Notes: generated by a model not told the origin, from the sequence alone. DNA of 64,000 bases from Hymenobacter artigasi (GCF_012275535.1 NZ_JAAVTK010000004.1:124001-188000), one strand, 5' to 3'. Numbered from the stretch's first letter, positions 7,913-16,381 are shown. Made by a program: numbers and translations.

Positions 7913-8326
7913 ATGTTCAAGTATTCTCTCATCGTCGGCTTTGCATTAGCTTCCATTTCAGCCCACGCTCAGATGTCGGACCGGCTTTCCGAGCACCCGA
8001 CTGCAAAAATCACCGTAGCCCGGAAGTCCTCGGCCGAAGCCGCCGCCATCGCCGAAACCCGGGAGATGACCAATCGGCTCCATCTCAACGAAGGTCAGTT
8101 TCTGAAGCTGTTGCCCCTGAACCGCACCAGGCTGGCCGGCATGCACAGCATCGACCAGCAATACCGGGCCGACGAGCCTACCCGCGCCGCCAAAGCCGCC
8201 GAGCTGGAGGCGCAGTTTGAGCAGGAATGCAGCCGTATTCTGACGCCTTCGCAGCTTAGCCAGCTCCAGCAGCAAAACGGGCAGCCCAACGGTGCCCCCG
8301 CCAACGCCGGTAACGGCCTCGGCTAG
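7913..8326 (+). CDS. Small secreted helical protein
   Basis: A 137-residue protein with signal peptide MFKYSLIVGFALASISAHAQ. The mature part is charged and helical with TREMTNRLHLNEGQFLKLLP and RILTPSQLSQLQQQN. The two short L-x-E/P-x-Q segments recall Spy-like periplasmic proteins, but the match is weak. ATG at 7913 is chosen because it places the signal peptide at the N-terminus. It ends in a Q/N/G-rich tail. Unknown function; periplasmic by inference. Confidence 0.7.
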   Translation: MFKYSLIVGFALASISAHAQMSDRLSEHPTAKITVARKSSAEAAAIAETREMTNRLHLNEGQFLKLLPLNRTRLAGMHSIDQQYRADEPTRAAKAAELEAQFEQECSRILTPSQLSQLQQQNGQPNGAPANAGNGLG

Positions 8327-8343
8327 AAAAAAAACGGTTAAAT

Positions 8344-8381
8344 GAAAAGGGCCCGCCAGATTTCTGGCGGGCCCTTTTTTT
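8344..8381. terminator. Terminator between two convergent small genes
   Basis: AAAAGGGCCCGCCAGA pairs with the complement TCTGGCGGGCCCTTTT, then more T. Its right edge overlaps the stop codon of the lipoprotein gene on the other strand. Confidence 0.85.
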
Positions 8382-8793
8382 ATTTCGACGACAGCGGGTC
8401 GGTGAGGACTTCGGTGACGGTGCCCAGCGGCCCGAAGCGCAGGCTGATGCAGGCGGCCCCCGAGCGGGCGTGGCCGGCGTCGCACTGGGAGCCGGGCTCC
8501 AGGTAGTAGTAGTACACTTTTTCGGTGCCGGCGCGCAACTCTTCCTCATCGGGCGGGCCGAGTAGGGCGTTTACGTCATCGGCCCGGGCTTCATACAGCT
8601 GCTCTTTGGCCTTGGTGAGGGCGGGCACGGCCGCCCGGCGCTGGTCTTTGCAGGCGTAAGGGTCGGCGCGCCAGGTGGCGGCATCGAAGCCGGGCACCTG
8701 GGGCAGCGCATGGCCGCAGCCAGCCAGGAGGGCACTGCCCAGGGCAGCACCGGCCAGCTGCTTGAAAAAAGTAGAAAAAAAAGCGGCTGACAT
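8380..8793 (-). CDS. Hypothetical lipoprotein
   Basis: A 137-residue protein with an N-terminal hydrophobic segment and lipobox ALLAGC near residue 26. The mature part has four further cysteines (around ACKDQ, SQCDAG and AACISLRFG) and a central YYYYLEPGSQCD strand segment. The pattern VNALLGPPDEEELRAGTEKV then Y-Y-Y-Y-L-E-P-G resembles small periplasmic proteins of the SmpA/OmlA kind in general shape only. No function is assigned. Confidence 0.65.
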   Translation of the reverse strand: MSAAFFSTFFKQLAGAALGSALLAGCGHALPQVPGFDAATWRADPYACKDQRRAAVPALTKAKEQLYEARADDVNALLGPPDEEELRAGTEKVYYYYLEPGSQCDAGHARSGAACISLRFGPLGTVTEVLTDPLSSK

Positions 8794-8920
8794 TAGAAAA
8801 AAGAGAAATAAACGTTTATGGGTGAGAGGGACTTAGCGAAACTAAGCACTATTTTTGGCTTGCCTGTGTCTAGGGGCTTGTATTAAAATTATTCAAATCT
8901 CATATAGCTTTAATTATTTG

Positions 8921-9715
8921 ATGACCAGAAAGTTTTTTTCTACTATTGCGCTATTGGGTCTGTTTGCTGCCGCCAATCCGGTGGCGGCTCAGGACCGAAA
9001 GGCAGCCGTCGAGACGCTGCCAGCTCCGGCGCGGCGGGCCTATTACCAGGTAGCCTTCATGCAGCAGGCGGTGGCAATGTATGCCAAAATGCACCTGGGA
9101 GCCTCGGGGCTGTCGTTGCCGGTGTTCCGGGAGGGGCTGGTGGGGTACTACAACCTGCGCGCGTCGGGCAACTATGCCGCCACTCCGCCGGTGCTCACCC
9201 TTATTGACTTTAGCCAATCGAGCCAGCAAAAGCGGCTGTGGGTAATCAACGTAGAAAAATGCAAAGTGCTGTTTCATACACTGGTGGCCCATGGCAAAGC
9301 CAGCGGCGAAGACCGGCCCCTGGCTTTTTCGAACAAAGACGGTTCGGAGATGAGCAGCCTGGGCTTTTATCGCACGGCCCCAACTACTTATGTGGGTAAA
9401 CACGGCCTGTCGCTGAAAATAGCGGGCATGGACCCGGGCTTCAATTCCAACGCGGCAAGCCGGGCGGTGGTGGTGCACGGGGCCGAGTATGTGTGCGAGG
9501 ATTTTGTGAAGGCGCACGGCCGCCTGGGGCGCAGCCAAGGTTGCCCAGCCTTGCCAGTGGCTGAAACGGAAGCCATTGTGAAAGCTATTCGGGGAGGCAG
9601 CGTGATTTACCTGCACGGGCCGGCGGGCGCGGGCTACCAGTCGCAGTGGTTGAACGTGGACACGGCCGCTTCGGCATTTGCCAGCCAGCGCGGCGCGGGC
9701 CGAATGGAGCGATAG
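8921..9715 (+). CDS. Murein L,D-transpeptidase (YkuD_2 family)
   Basis: This periplasmic enzyme family forms or edits 3-3 peptide cross-links in peptidoglycan. The 264-residue protein has a signal peptide (MTRKFFSTIALLGLFAAANP), a helical N-terminal part, FSQSSQQKRLWVINVEKCKV, and the catalytic region with VVVHGAEYV (histidine) and GRSQGCPALP, where the cysteine is the expected nucleophile. ATG at 8921 is chosen because it precedes the signal peptide directly; upstream codons add an unrelated hydrophobic stretch. It is near another murein gene, mtgA, but not linked to it. Confidence 0.88.
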   Translation: MTRKFFSTIALLGLFAAANPVAAQDRKAAVETLPAPARRAYYQVAFMQQAVAMYAKMHLGASGLSLPVFREGLVGYYNLRASGNYAATPPVLTLIDFSQSSQQKRLWVINVEKCKVLFHTLVAHGKASGEDRPLAFSNKDGSEMSSLGFYRTAPTTYVGKHGLSLKIAGMDPGFNSNAASRAVVVHGAEYVCEDFVKAHGRLGRSQGCPALPVAETEAIVKAIRGGSVIYLHGPAGAGYQSQWLNVDTAASAFASQRGAGRMER

Positions 9716-9820
9716 AATAACCAGAATTCGAAGGGTGCGTTTAAAGCGCATCGGGCGTGGCCCGTAGCAGTGAGCTATGGCTGCGCCCGTTTCTTTTTCA
9801 CCCTTTTTATCTCCTGTTCC

Positions 9821-10633
9821 ATGCGCTTGAATCTCCGCTTCATCATTGCCATTATCGTGGCGGCGGTATCTCTGTTCGGCTACTTCTTCAACACCTCCAA
9901 GAATGAAGTGACCGGCGAAACCCAACACGTTAATATGAGCGCCGCCCAGGAAATTGCCCTGGGTGTGCAGGCCGCGCCCGAAATGGCCGCCCAGTACGGC
10001 GGCGAAAGCCCCGATGCCCGCGCCACTGCCGCCGTGCAGGCCGTGGGCCAGAAAATCATCAGCAGCACGAAGGCGGGCCAGACGCCCTACCGCTTCCAGT
10101 TCCATCTGCTGGCCGATGACCAAACTATTAATGCCTTTGCCCTGCCGGGCGGGCAGGTGTTCATCACCCAGGGCTTGCTCAAAAACCTGACTTCGGAAGG
10201 GCAGTTGGCGGGGGTGCTGGCGCATGAAATCGGCCATGTGGTGGGCCGGCACTCGGCGGCCCAAGTGGCCAAATCGAACCTGACCCAGGGCCTGGCCGGA
10301 GCCGCCACCATTGCTTCTTACGACCCCAACAGTCCCGGCAGCTCGATAGCCAAGGCTGCCGTAGCCGCCGCCATTGCCAAGGTAATCGGCCTGCGCTTTG
10401 GTCGCAACGACGAGCTGGAAGCCGACAAGCTGGCCGTGGACTTCACGCCCAAAGCCGGCTACGACCCCCGCGCCATGATTCAGGTGATGAAGATGTTAGA
10501 GCAGCAAGGCGGCCGCAGCTCAACCCCCGAATTCCTGAGCACGCACCCCAACCCGGGCAACCGCATTGGCGAGCTGGAGAAGGAGATTGCGGCAGAATAT
10601 CCGCAGGGCGTGCCAACTGGCCTCAAGCAATAA
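9821..10633 (+). CDS. M48 family metallopeptidase
   Basis: A 270-residue zinc protease. One N-terminal membrane segment (FIIAIIVAAVSLFGYFF) anchors it, so the catalytic part is periplasmic. The zinc motif LAHEIGHVVGRH is near residue 135, and the third ligand glutamate is in NDELEADKLAVDF near residue 202. The late STHPNPGNRIGELEK block is typical of the BepA/Oma1/LoiP-like branch that handles misfolded outer membrane proteins. The ATG at 9821 is used since an upstream extension has no family match. Its TAA stop forms the first bases of the long inverted repeat that follows. Confidence 0.92.
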   Translation: MRLNLRFIIAIIVAAVSLFGYFFNTSKNEVTGETQHVNMSAAQEIALGVQAAPEMAAQYGGESPDARATAAVQAVGQKIISSTKAGQTPYRFQFHLLADDQTINAFALPGGQVFITQGLLKNLTSEGQLAGVLAHEIGHVVGRHSAAQVAKSNLTQGLAGAATIASYDPNSPGSSIAKAAVAAAIAKVIGLRFGRNDELEADKLAVDFTPKAGYDPRAMIQVMKMLEQQGGRSSTPEFLSTHPNPGNRIGELEKEIAAEYPQGVPTGLKQ

Positions 10634-10825
10634 ATCACTGATTAATCAGATTTTAGCGGATTTCACGGATTTTGTAGTTGGCGCAGTTATGCCAGACTAC
10701 TTGCTGCCTAAATGAAAACGGCCACTCGATTGAGTGGCCGTTTTTATTTTTATAGCTACCAGTGCAAAACTGCGCCAACTACAAAATCCGTGAATTCCGC
10801 TAAAATCCGATTAATCAGTGATTTA
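10631..10825. repeat. Near-perfect 58-nt inverted repeat with central terminator, spanning both stop codons
   Basis: Arms 10631-10688 and 10768-10825 differ at only two of 58 positions. The left arm starts with the TAA stop of the M48 protease gene and the right arm ends with the TTA that is the stop of the convergent Lon-N gene. A terminator hairpin (AACGGCCACTCGATTGAGTG and on, with T tract) lies at 10714-10750. A related single arm occurs at 49386-49433. Confidence 0.9.
10714..10750. terminator. Terminator at the apex of the 10631-10825 repeat
   Basis: AAAACGGCCACTCGATTGAGTGGCCG is the hairpin, followed by TTTTTATTTT. It can serve both convergent genes. Confidence 0.85.
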
Positions 10826-11458
10826 GAAGTTGGGCGGCGTTAGGTTTTTGAAGTGGCCGTTGAGGCGCACCCGGTCTTTGAGGCGCTCGGTTTCGAGCAC
10901 GACGGGTAGGATGGTGTCGAGGTGCTCGCGCACCATTTCCTGGCGTTCCTGCTCGCTGGTGGTGGCCAGCAGCTGGTACTCCTGCTCGGTGCTGAAGCCG
11001 ATGTGGTGGGCTACGTCGAAGATGCAGTAGTCGGGGGCAAGCTCCAGCAGGAGCTTGCGCAGGCCGAGGGCTTCGTAGAGCTGGCGCACCTGCTTGGTGA
11101 TGATTTCGCGCAGAACCGGGTCGGGTTCTTCGTCCTGCACCACGTCTTCGACGAGGCCGCCGGCGTAGAGCTTGCCGGGGGCCTGGCGGTAGAATTTGTT
11201 GATACGAAACACGCCCACGGCTTTGGTCCGAATGTCGAGCTCGCCGCTGGCGTAAGTTTGCTCCACGCTGATGAGGCGCATTTCGGTGCCCAGCTCGCTC
11301 AGGGAGTTGTCGAGATAGGGCGGGATGCCGAAGGTGGTATTCTGCTCGATGCACTCGCGCACCAGCTGCCGGTAGCGGGGTTCGAAGATGTGCAGGTTCA
11401 GTTTTTCGCCCGGAAAAACGACCAGATTTAGAGGGAACAGCGGAATCAGGCGAGCCAT
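10823..11458 (-). CDS. Lon N-terminal (substrate-binding) domain protein
   Basis: A 211-residue stand-alone LON_substr_bdg domain without ATPase or protease. It begins MARLIPLFPLNLVVFPGEKL, the usual opening of such proteins, followed by LHIFEPRYRQLVREC. The rest is a beta-rich part and a C-terminal helical bundle (EQEYQLLATTSEQERQEMV). Role unknown; presumed peptide or protein binding in the cytoplasm. Its 3' end lies in the long inverted repeat. Confidence 0.9.
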   Translation of the reverse strand: MARLIPLFPLNLVVFPGEKLNLHIFEPRYRQLVRECIEQNTTFGIPPYLDNSLSELGTEMRLISVEQTYASGELDIRTKAVGVFRINKFYRQAPGKLYAGGLVEDVVQDEEPDPVLREIITKQVRQLYEALGLRKLLLELAPDYCIFDVAHHIGFSTEQEYQLLATTSEQERQEMVREHLDTILPVVLETERLKDRVRLNGHFKNLTPPNF

Positions 11459-11599
11459 GAGCAGCGAAACGGAAAAGGGATGTAACTACCGGCTCAACAA
11501 CCGGAACCGGTGGTTGGGTTTTGGGCAGCGGGCTGGAGCCCACAGCTAATGAAGCCACCGGCAAGGTAGGGGCGAAAGCCGAAACCCCGCCGGCCCCGC

Positions 11600-11607
11600 T
11601 ACTTTTG
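11600..11607 (+). promoter_or_regulatory. Candidate -7 element just before mtgA
   Basis: TACTTTTG matches TAnnTTTG and ends seven bases before the chosen mtgA ATG. If used, the transcript would have almost no leader. A -33 box is not clear. Confidence 0.3.
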
Positions 11608-11613
11608 TGCTCC

Positions 11614-12375
11614 ATGCCATCTGCCAAGCTGATTCCCGACGTTTCCGTACTGCTCAAAAAAACCGGCCGCCTGTTGCTCCAAGTAGCGGCGGCACTGTTT
11701 CTAACCTCGCTGGCCTGGGTGCTGATTTACCGCTGGGTGGCCCCGCCTGCCACCTGGCTGATGCTGGACCGCCGCGCCCACGCGCCCATGGGGCTGGGCT
11801 ACTATGGCATTCAGGAGGAGCCCCGGCACATTCGCTACCGCTTCCGCACTCTGGATGAGGTGTCGCCCAGCGTGCCCCTAGCCCTGGTGGCCGCCGAAGA
11901 CCAACGCTTCCTCATTCACCACGGCTTCGACCTCGATGCCCTGACCAGCGCGGCCAAACGCAACTGGAACGGCGACGGCAAGCACATTGTGGGCGGCAGC
12001 ACCATATCGCAGCAAGTGGCCAAAAACGTGTTTCTGTGGCAGGGCCGCAGCTACGTGCGCAAGGCCGCCGAGGCGTATTTCACGGTTCTGATTGAAACGC
12101 TCTGGAGCAAGCGCCGCATCATGGAAATGTATCTCAGCGTGGCCGAAATGGGCGATTGCACCTTTGGGGTGGAGGCTGCCAGCCAGCGCTATTTTGGCAA
12201 GCCCGCCAGCCAAGTGAGCCCCGCTGAAGCAGCGCTGCTGGCCGGCGTACTGCCTAACCCGCTCCGCTTCCGGGCCTCGAACCCCGGGCCGGTAGCGCGG
12301 GCCAAGCAACTGCGGGTGCTGCGCAACATGCGCCGCCTAGGCGGCACGCGTTACGTGGCCGAAATGCTGAAATAA
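11614..12375 (+). CDS. mtgA: Monofunctional peptidoglycan glycosyltransferase MtgA
   Basis: MtgA polymerises lipid II into glycan strands at the outer face of the inner membrane. The 253-residue protein has one N-terminal membrane segment (LLLQVAAALFLTSLAWVLIY), then the GT51 motifs: AAEDQRFLIHHGFDLDAL with the catalytic glutamate near residue 91, GGSTISQQVAKNVFLW, and KRRIMEMYLSVAEMG. No transpeptidase domain follows, so it is not a class A PBP. The ATG at 11614 gives a short cytoplasmic tail; the longer upstream frame overlaps the divergent Lon-N promoter area. Confidence 0.94.
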   Translation: MPSAKLIPDVSVLLKKTGRLLLQVAAALFLTSLAWVLIYRWVAPPATWLMLDRRAHAPMGLGYYGIQEEPRHIRYRFRTLDEVSPSVPLALVAAEDQRFLIHHGFDLDALTSAAKRNWNGDGKHIVGGSTISQQVAKNVFLWQGRSYVRKAAEAYFTVLIETLWSKRRIMEMYLSVAEMGDCTFGVEAASQRYFGKPASQVSPAEAALLAGVLPNPLRFRASNPGPVARAKQLRVLRNMRRLGGTRYVAEMLK

Positions 12376-12391
12376 GCCGTTGGCTGCACGC

Positions 12392-12676
12392 TTAGCCGCG
12401 CTTGGAAATTTTGTTGAAGGTGATGTTGCGCTGTAGGGTCGACTTGAAGCGCGCATCGGTGACCCGGCTTTTGGCCTGGTGCTTGGTGGCGCGGCCCTGC
12501 ACACGAGCGCGCCACATGCGCCAAGATGAGGCCTTCAACTCGCGGCGCATTAGCTTGATAACTGCTTCTTCAGCGAGCCCGAACTGCGCCTCAATGGCTT
12601 CGAAAGGCGTCCGGTCTTCCCAGGCCATTTCGATAATGCGGTCGATGTCCTGGTCGGTTAAGGTTGGTTCAGGCAT
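12392..12676 (-). CDS. TIGR03643 family small protein
   Basis: A 94-residue basic protein beginning MPEPTLTDQDIDRIIEMAWE, with TPFEAIEAQFGLAEEAVIKL and MRRELKASSWRMWRARVQGR, then a very basic tail. These blocks are those of the TIGR03643 family, short conserved proteins of unknown role often seen in marine and soil bacteria. The helix-turn-helix-like DRTPFEAIEAQFGLAEEAV segment and basic tail suggest nucleic acid binding, which is inference. Start chosen at the ATG before MPEPT. Confidence 0.85.
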   Translation of the reverse strand: MPEPTLTDQDIDRIIEMAWEDRTPFEAIEAQFGLAEEAVIKLMRRELKASSWRMWRARVQGRATKHQAKSRVTDARFKSTLQRNITFNKISKRG

Positions 12677-12836
12677 GAGGTGGGCATTTTGTAATTGAGG
12701 TCGTTTGAGTCCTTGCCGGGTCACTAATGCAACAGCCGTCACGCTGTTTTGGATACGACTGCCGCGCAATTACTTCAGCTTTTTTGCGAGATTGGGCGAT
12801 AATTCAGCACCGCTGCCCAATTTTTTCAACAACCCA

Positions 12837-13304
12837 ATGGCAACTTCGACCCCGATACTCGGCCTGCTGGCCTGCCTGGCCGGCACTCACTACGCCGCCG
12901 CCCAGGCAACTCCCAAAACCAGCCCGGAGGCGGCCCGCCGGGCCATCGTGCAGGTACTCACTACCCAAACGGCGGCCTGGAATCGGGGCGATATTCCCGG
13001 CTTTATGCAGGGCTACTGGCGGTCTGATTCGCTGGTGTTCATCGGCCGCAAGGGCCCCACGTATGGCTGGCAGCCCACTCTGGCCAATTATCAGAAAAAC
13101 TACCCCGATGCTGCCGCCATGGGCAAGCTGGATTTCAGCGGCCTGCGGGTGTCACTGCTGGCGCCGAGCGCCGCGCAGGTGGTGGGGCACTGGCACCTGG
13201 CGCGGCCAGCGGCATTGGGCGATTTGCAGGGATATTTCCTGTTGGTATTGCGGCAGATTGACGGGAAATGGGTGGTGGTGGCCGACCACACGAACAGCCA
13301 ATAG
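12837..13304 (+). CDS. Secreted DUF4440/SnoaL-like protein
   Basis: A 155-residue protein with a signal peptide (MATSTPILGLLACLAGTHYA) and an NTF2-like alpha+beta domain. Visible are VLTTQTAAWNRGDIPGFMQG, then YWRSDSLVFIGRKGPTYGW, and the closing strands GYFLLVLRQIDGKWVVVADH. These are the hallmarks of the DUF4440 group. The ligand is unknown. The ATG at 12837 gives the signal peptide. Confidence 0.83.
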   Translation: MATSTPILGLLACLAGTHYAAAQATPKTSPEAARRAIVQVLTTQTAAWNRGDIPGFMQGYWRSDSLVFIGRKGPTYGWQPTLANYQKNYPDAAAMGKLDFSGLRVSLLAPSAAQVVGHWHLARPAALGDLQGYFLLVLRQIDGKWVVVADHTNSQ

Positions 13305-13339
13305 GCCGCCCGCTTGTATCGACGTGCCCGGCTGTGCTA

Positions 13340-14443
13340 CTACACCACCAGTCCTAGCTCCGCCGCGTGCGCCGCAGCCGTGGCATAGTCCGCTACCAGC
13401 AGCATGGGCACGTTTTCCCGGCCCAATTCCTCCACAATTGGCCCCACCAGCAGGGCCCGCGCCGGCACCTGCACATCCCTGATGTAAATGGCCAGAATGC
13501 GGCCGGGGTGCCGCCGCACTACTTCGCGGTAGATGCGGGCGTCTTCCTGGCCGCTGTCGCCAAGGAGGACGAAGGGCAGCCTGGGGTAGGTGGTGAGTAG
13601 GTCGTCGATTTCGTGCAGCTTGTGGGCGAAATGGATGGCGGCCGAGCCCGTGACGCCGGGCGGGGGTGTGGTTTTGGGGCGGGCAATGCTCAGGTCGCGC
13701 AGCAGGAGCGGGCCGGTGGGGATTTCGTGCAGGCGCAGAAACTCGTCCAGTAGGTCGTAGAGGTTCCAGGGGCTGCTGCTGACGAAGAAAAACGGGTTGT
13801 CGGGCAGGCCGTTGCGGCCCCGCTGCAGCCGGCGGTAGAACTCGGCCACGCCCGCAAACGGCTGTTTCGACTGCGCATTGCTGAACAGCACCCGGCCCAG
13901 CATCTTAAAAATATTGGTGGCACTGGTTTCAAATACCGTGTCGTCGAGGTCGGAAATCACGCCGAACTCGGCGCTGGCGGGCGGCACCAGCACGGCGGCA
14001 TCGGTGGCAATGGCTTCGGTTGGTAGCTTCAGGAACTGGGGCAGCCGGGCCACGCGCACCGGCACCGGGTACCAGAGGTAGGCCACGGGCGCGGGCAACG
14101 CGTGCGGCTCGATAACGAGGGTGAAATAGCCTTCGTCGTCGGTGGTAACGAGGTGCTGGCTGCCGTCGGGCAGCTCGGCGACGAGGTCGGCCCCGGCTAC
14201 TTCGCGGCTGTTGAAGCGGCGCACCATGCTGCGGAAATTGCGCCAGCGCGAGTCGGTAGCGGTGGCGGCGGTCAGGCCAGGGTCGGCTAGCAGGCGGCCC
14301 TTGATGTAGAACTTCGCGGCGGTGCCGTAGCTGCGGTAAGCGTCAATCTGGAGGGGCCGCAGCCAGCCGCGTCGGGCCGAAAAACGGGTGAATAAATGGT
14401 CGGTCCACTCGGTGAGATTGGAAAGGGCAGCAGGCAGCTTCAT
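13340..14443 (-). CDS. APP1-type phosphatidate phosphatase domain protein (DUF2183)
   Basis: A 367-residue HAD-like phosphatase. The catalytic motif is FGVISDLDDTVFETS near residue 165. Then come FFFVSSSPWNLYDLLDEFL, with the conserved serine and tryptophan, and FVLLGDSGQEDARIYREVV, with the aspartate of the third HAD motif. The N-terminal 160 residues hold a beta-sandwich-like region (WRNFRSMVRRFNSREVAGAD). This matches App1 proteins that hydrolyse phosphatidate in yeast; the bacterial substrate is not established. No signal peptide is evident. Confidence 0.9.
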   Translation of the reverse strand: MKLPAALSNLTEWTDHLFTRFSARRGWLRPLQIDAYRSYGTAAKFYIKGRLLADPGLTAATATDSRWRNFRSMVRRFNSREVAGADLVAELPDGSQHLVTTDDEGYFTLVIEPHALPAPVAYLWYPVPVRVARLPQFLKLPTEAIATDAAVLVPPASAEFGVISDLDDTVFETSATNIFKMLGRVLFSNAQSKQPFAGVAEFYRRLQRGRNGLPDNPFFFVSSSPWNLYDLLDEFLRLHEIPTGPLLLRDLSIARPKTTPPPGVTGSAAIHFAHKLHEIDDLLTTYPRLPFVLLGDSGQEDARIYREVVRRHPGRILAIYIRDVQVPARALLVGPIVEELGRENVPMLLVADYATAAAHAAELGLVV

Positions 14444-14568
14444 GGGGCAAACCTACGGCTGCCGGCCGGTAGATAAGTAGAGAAATGCTTGCAGAAAGGA
14501 GTAACGTAGGGCAATAGGCCCCTGTTTAAGCGGTAACAAATCAGCTATTCTCCTTTGCTTTGCGCCAT

Positions 14569-15027
14569 ATGCACCAAAGATTTCGCACTCTCGGCGAGTT
14601 ACTCGCCAACCACCTCTTGCCACCTGATGAAATCAAAGAAGGATTCTGCTGCGTCGGAAACGTGTCTGCTGTATTGGCATTACAGGTGCAGGAAGCGGCG
14701 GGCCTCAACGTGGAGGGTTTCGAGGTGGTGTTGGACCGGTCTGGGGTGAGGCATACGCTTAGGCAGCACGGCGTTGTCAATGCTGCTTCCGAAATAGCCC
14801 AAGGGCAGGTGCCAATCGGGGAAGCAGATTTTCTGGCCCTATCCGAATGGTTGCTAACGCCCCAGGCAGTGCACCCAGGTCAACTGCGGCCGGGCAGACA
14901 GCCCATGCCGTGTATCGAATTTTACGCAAATCTAGCAACCGGTCAGATTTGCGCCATCCTTGAGTTTCGTCCTGGTCGCAAACGGCTCGCACTGGTCACG
15001 ATGTATAAAAAAAGACCAGCCGCATGA
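14569..15027 (+). CDS. PBECR-like (barnase/EndoU/colicin E5-D/RelE-like) nuclease-domain protein
   Basis: A 152-residue protein. The C-terminal two thirds follow the order seen in phage-associated PBECR nuclease domains: EVVLDRSGVRHTLRQHG, then ASEIAQGQVPIGEADFLALS, then IEFYANLATGQICAILEFRP and GRKRLALVTMYKKRPA. The candidate active residues are the R-H pair in GVRHTLRQHG, the conserved GQ, and the final R-K and T-M-Y-K. In phages this domain usually closes a portal or head protein; here it stands alone with a short N-terminal part. No immunity gene is adjacent. Family assignment is from memory of the motif order. Confidence 0.55.
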   Translation: MHQRFRTLGELLANHLLPPDEIKEGFCCVGNVSAVLALQVQEAAGLNVEGFEVVLDRSGVRHTLRQHGVVNAASEIAQGQVPIGEADFLALSEWLLTPQAVHPGQLRPGRQPMPCIEFYANLATGQICAILEFRPGRKRLALVTMYKKRPAA

Positions 15028-15041
15028 GCAACTGGTCTTTT
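15007..15041 (+). terminator. Terminator overlapping the end of the PBECR-like gene
   Basis: AAAAAGACCAG and CTGGTCTTTT form a hairpin around a loop that contains the stop codon of the gene. The stem begins inside the last codons. Confidence 0.7.
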
Positions 15042-15218
15042 GAATTGAGCGGCGGGAAATGCAACAAGGCTTGGCAAGCCAAACCAGTCCCCCCCTTAAG
15101 CGTCCTAAACGTTCCGCTCCTACGCAAATATACAATTTTTGACAGGAAATAGTTGCCAGGAGCACACTCAGGAGCTGCTTTTGCGTAAGCAACAGGAATT
15201 TATTCCTCTTCCACACCA

Positions 15219-16337
15219 ATGTCCACCGCCACCGCCCACCCCAAAACCCGCAAAAAGACGCTTCAGCCGCAGGAAGAAGCGCATATCGTGTACAAAGACC
15301 CCGCCCGGCAGGCCGAAATGGCCGGCCTGCGCTACGCCACCGACCAGGGCCCCGGCCTCACGCGCAAGCCCACCCGCGCCGGTCACTTCACCTACCACGA
15401 TGCCAAAGGCCAGAAAGTAAACGACCCCAAAACGCTGGACCGCATCGCCAGCTTCGTGATTCCGCCGGCCTGGACGCAGGTCTGGATTTCGCCCTCGGCC
15501 ACCACGCACCTCCAGGTAACGGGCCACGATACCCTCGGCCGCAAGCAGTACCGCTACCACCCGGCCTGGGACGAAGTTCGCAGTCTCACCAAGTTTTCGC
15601 GCCTGCGCACCTTCGGCGAAAAGCTGGGGCCGTTGCGCGAGCAGCTCAGCAAAGACCTACGCCGCGCCGCCCTCGACCGCGAAAAAGTGGTGGCCCTGGT
15701 GCTCACCCTCATGGACCAGTCGTTTATTCGCGTTGGCAACAAGGAGTACGCGAAGAAAAACGGCAAGTCGAAGCCTAGCTACGGCCTCAGTACCTTGCAG
15801 GATAAGCACGTCGCCATCGAAGGAGCCAAGGTCAATTTCAGCTTTGTAGGCAAAAAAGGGGTGCCGCACGATGTGACCCTGCACGATGCCCGGCTGGCCC
15901 GGCTGGTGCGCAAGTGCAAGGAAATTCCGGGCCAACACCTGTTCCAGTTTTACTCGGCCGATGGGCAGCGCCACGCCCTGGAATCGGGGGATGTGAACGA
16001 CTACCTGCACCGCCACACTGGCTTGCAGCTATCGGCGAAGGACTTTCGCACTTGGGGCGGCACCGTGAAAATGGTGAGCTGCCTGGAAGCCGTGCTGAAC
16101 GAAGAGCCGGAGTTGGCTCCCGAAAAAGTCATCAAAAAAGCCGTGAAGGAAGTGGCCACCGGGCTGGGTAATACGCCCACGGTGTGCTCAAAATACTACA
16201 TTCACCCGCAGGTAGTGGAACTGTTCAAATCGGGCCAGTTGATTGACTACCTGCGTGAACACGATGCCCAAGCCCAGGCCGACGACCCGCTAACGCCGGT
16301 GGAGCGGCTGGTGCTGAAAATGCTGGCCCAGGCGTGA
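15219..16337 (+). CDS. DNA topoisomerase IB (poxvirus-like bacterial type)
   Basis: This enzyme relaxes supercoils by a transient 3'-phosphotyrosine link. The 372-residue protein has the N-terminal domain with GHFTYHDAKGQ and IPPAWTQVWISP, and the catalytic domain with LMDQSFIRVGNKEYAKKNGK, YGLSTLQDKHV, VRKCKEIPGQHLFQFY, DFRTWGGT and the closing VCSKYYIHPQVVELF, where the active tyrosine lies. Size and motifs match the short TopIB family. A lysine-rich start (KTRKKTLQPQEE) likely helps DNA binding. Divided from its upstream neighbour by about 190 bases with no other gene. Confidence 0.95.
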   Translation: MSTATAHPKTRKKTLQPQEEAHIVYKDPARQAEMAGLRYATDQGPGLTRKPTRAGHFTYHDAKGQKVNDPKTLDRIASFVIPPAWTQVWISPSATTHLQVTGHDTLGRKQYRYHPAWDEVRSLTKFSRLRTFGEKLGPLREQLSKDLRRAALDREKVVALVLTLMDQSFIRVGNKEYAKKNGKSKPSYGLSTLQDKHVAIEGAKVNFSFVGKKGVPHDVTLHDARLARLVRKCKEIPGQHLFQFYSADGQRHALESGDVNDYLHRHTGLQLSAKDFRTWGGTVKMVSCLEAVLNEEPELAPEKVIKKAVKEVATGLGNTPTVCSKYYIHPQVVELFKSGQLIDYLREHDAQAQADDPLTPVERLVLKMLAQA

Positions 16338-16340
16338 GTT

Positions 16341-16381
16341 GGAAGAGTAGCGGCGCACCCTTGGCGCACCGCTACTCTTCC
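16341..16381. terminator. Hairpin between topoisomerase IB and a convergent gene, reaching into coding sequence
   Basis: GGAAGAGTAGCGG (16341) and CCGCTACTCTTCC (ending 16381) are perfect complements with a short loop. The right arm contains the stop and last codons of the minus-strand gene. No U tract, so it may act as a boundary hairpin rather than a classic terminator. Confidence 0.55.

Noticed and set aside
8951..10264. 437-residue frame on the minus strand across two genes
   Set aside because: It spans the transpeptidase, a gap and the M48 gene; no coherent protein.
14569..15027. Prophage remnant
   Set aside because: Only one phage-like domain is present, with no integrase, structural or lysis gene near.
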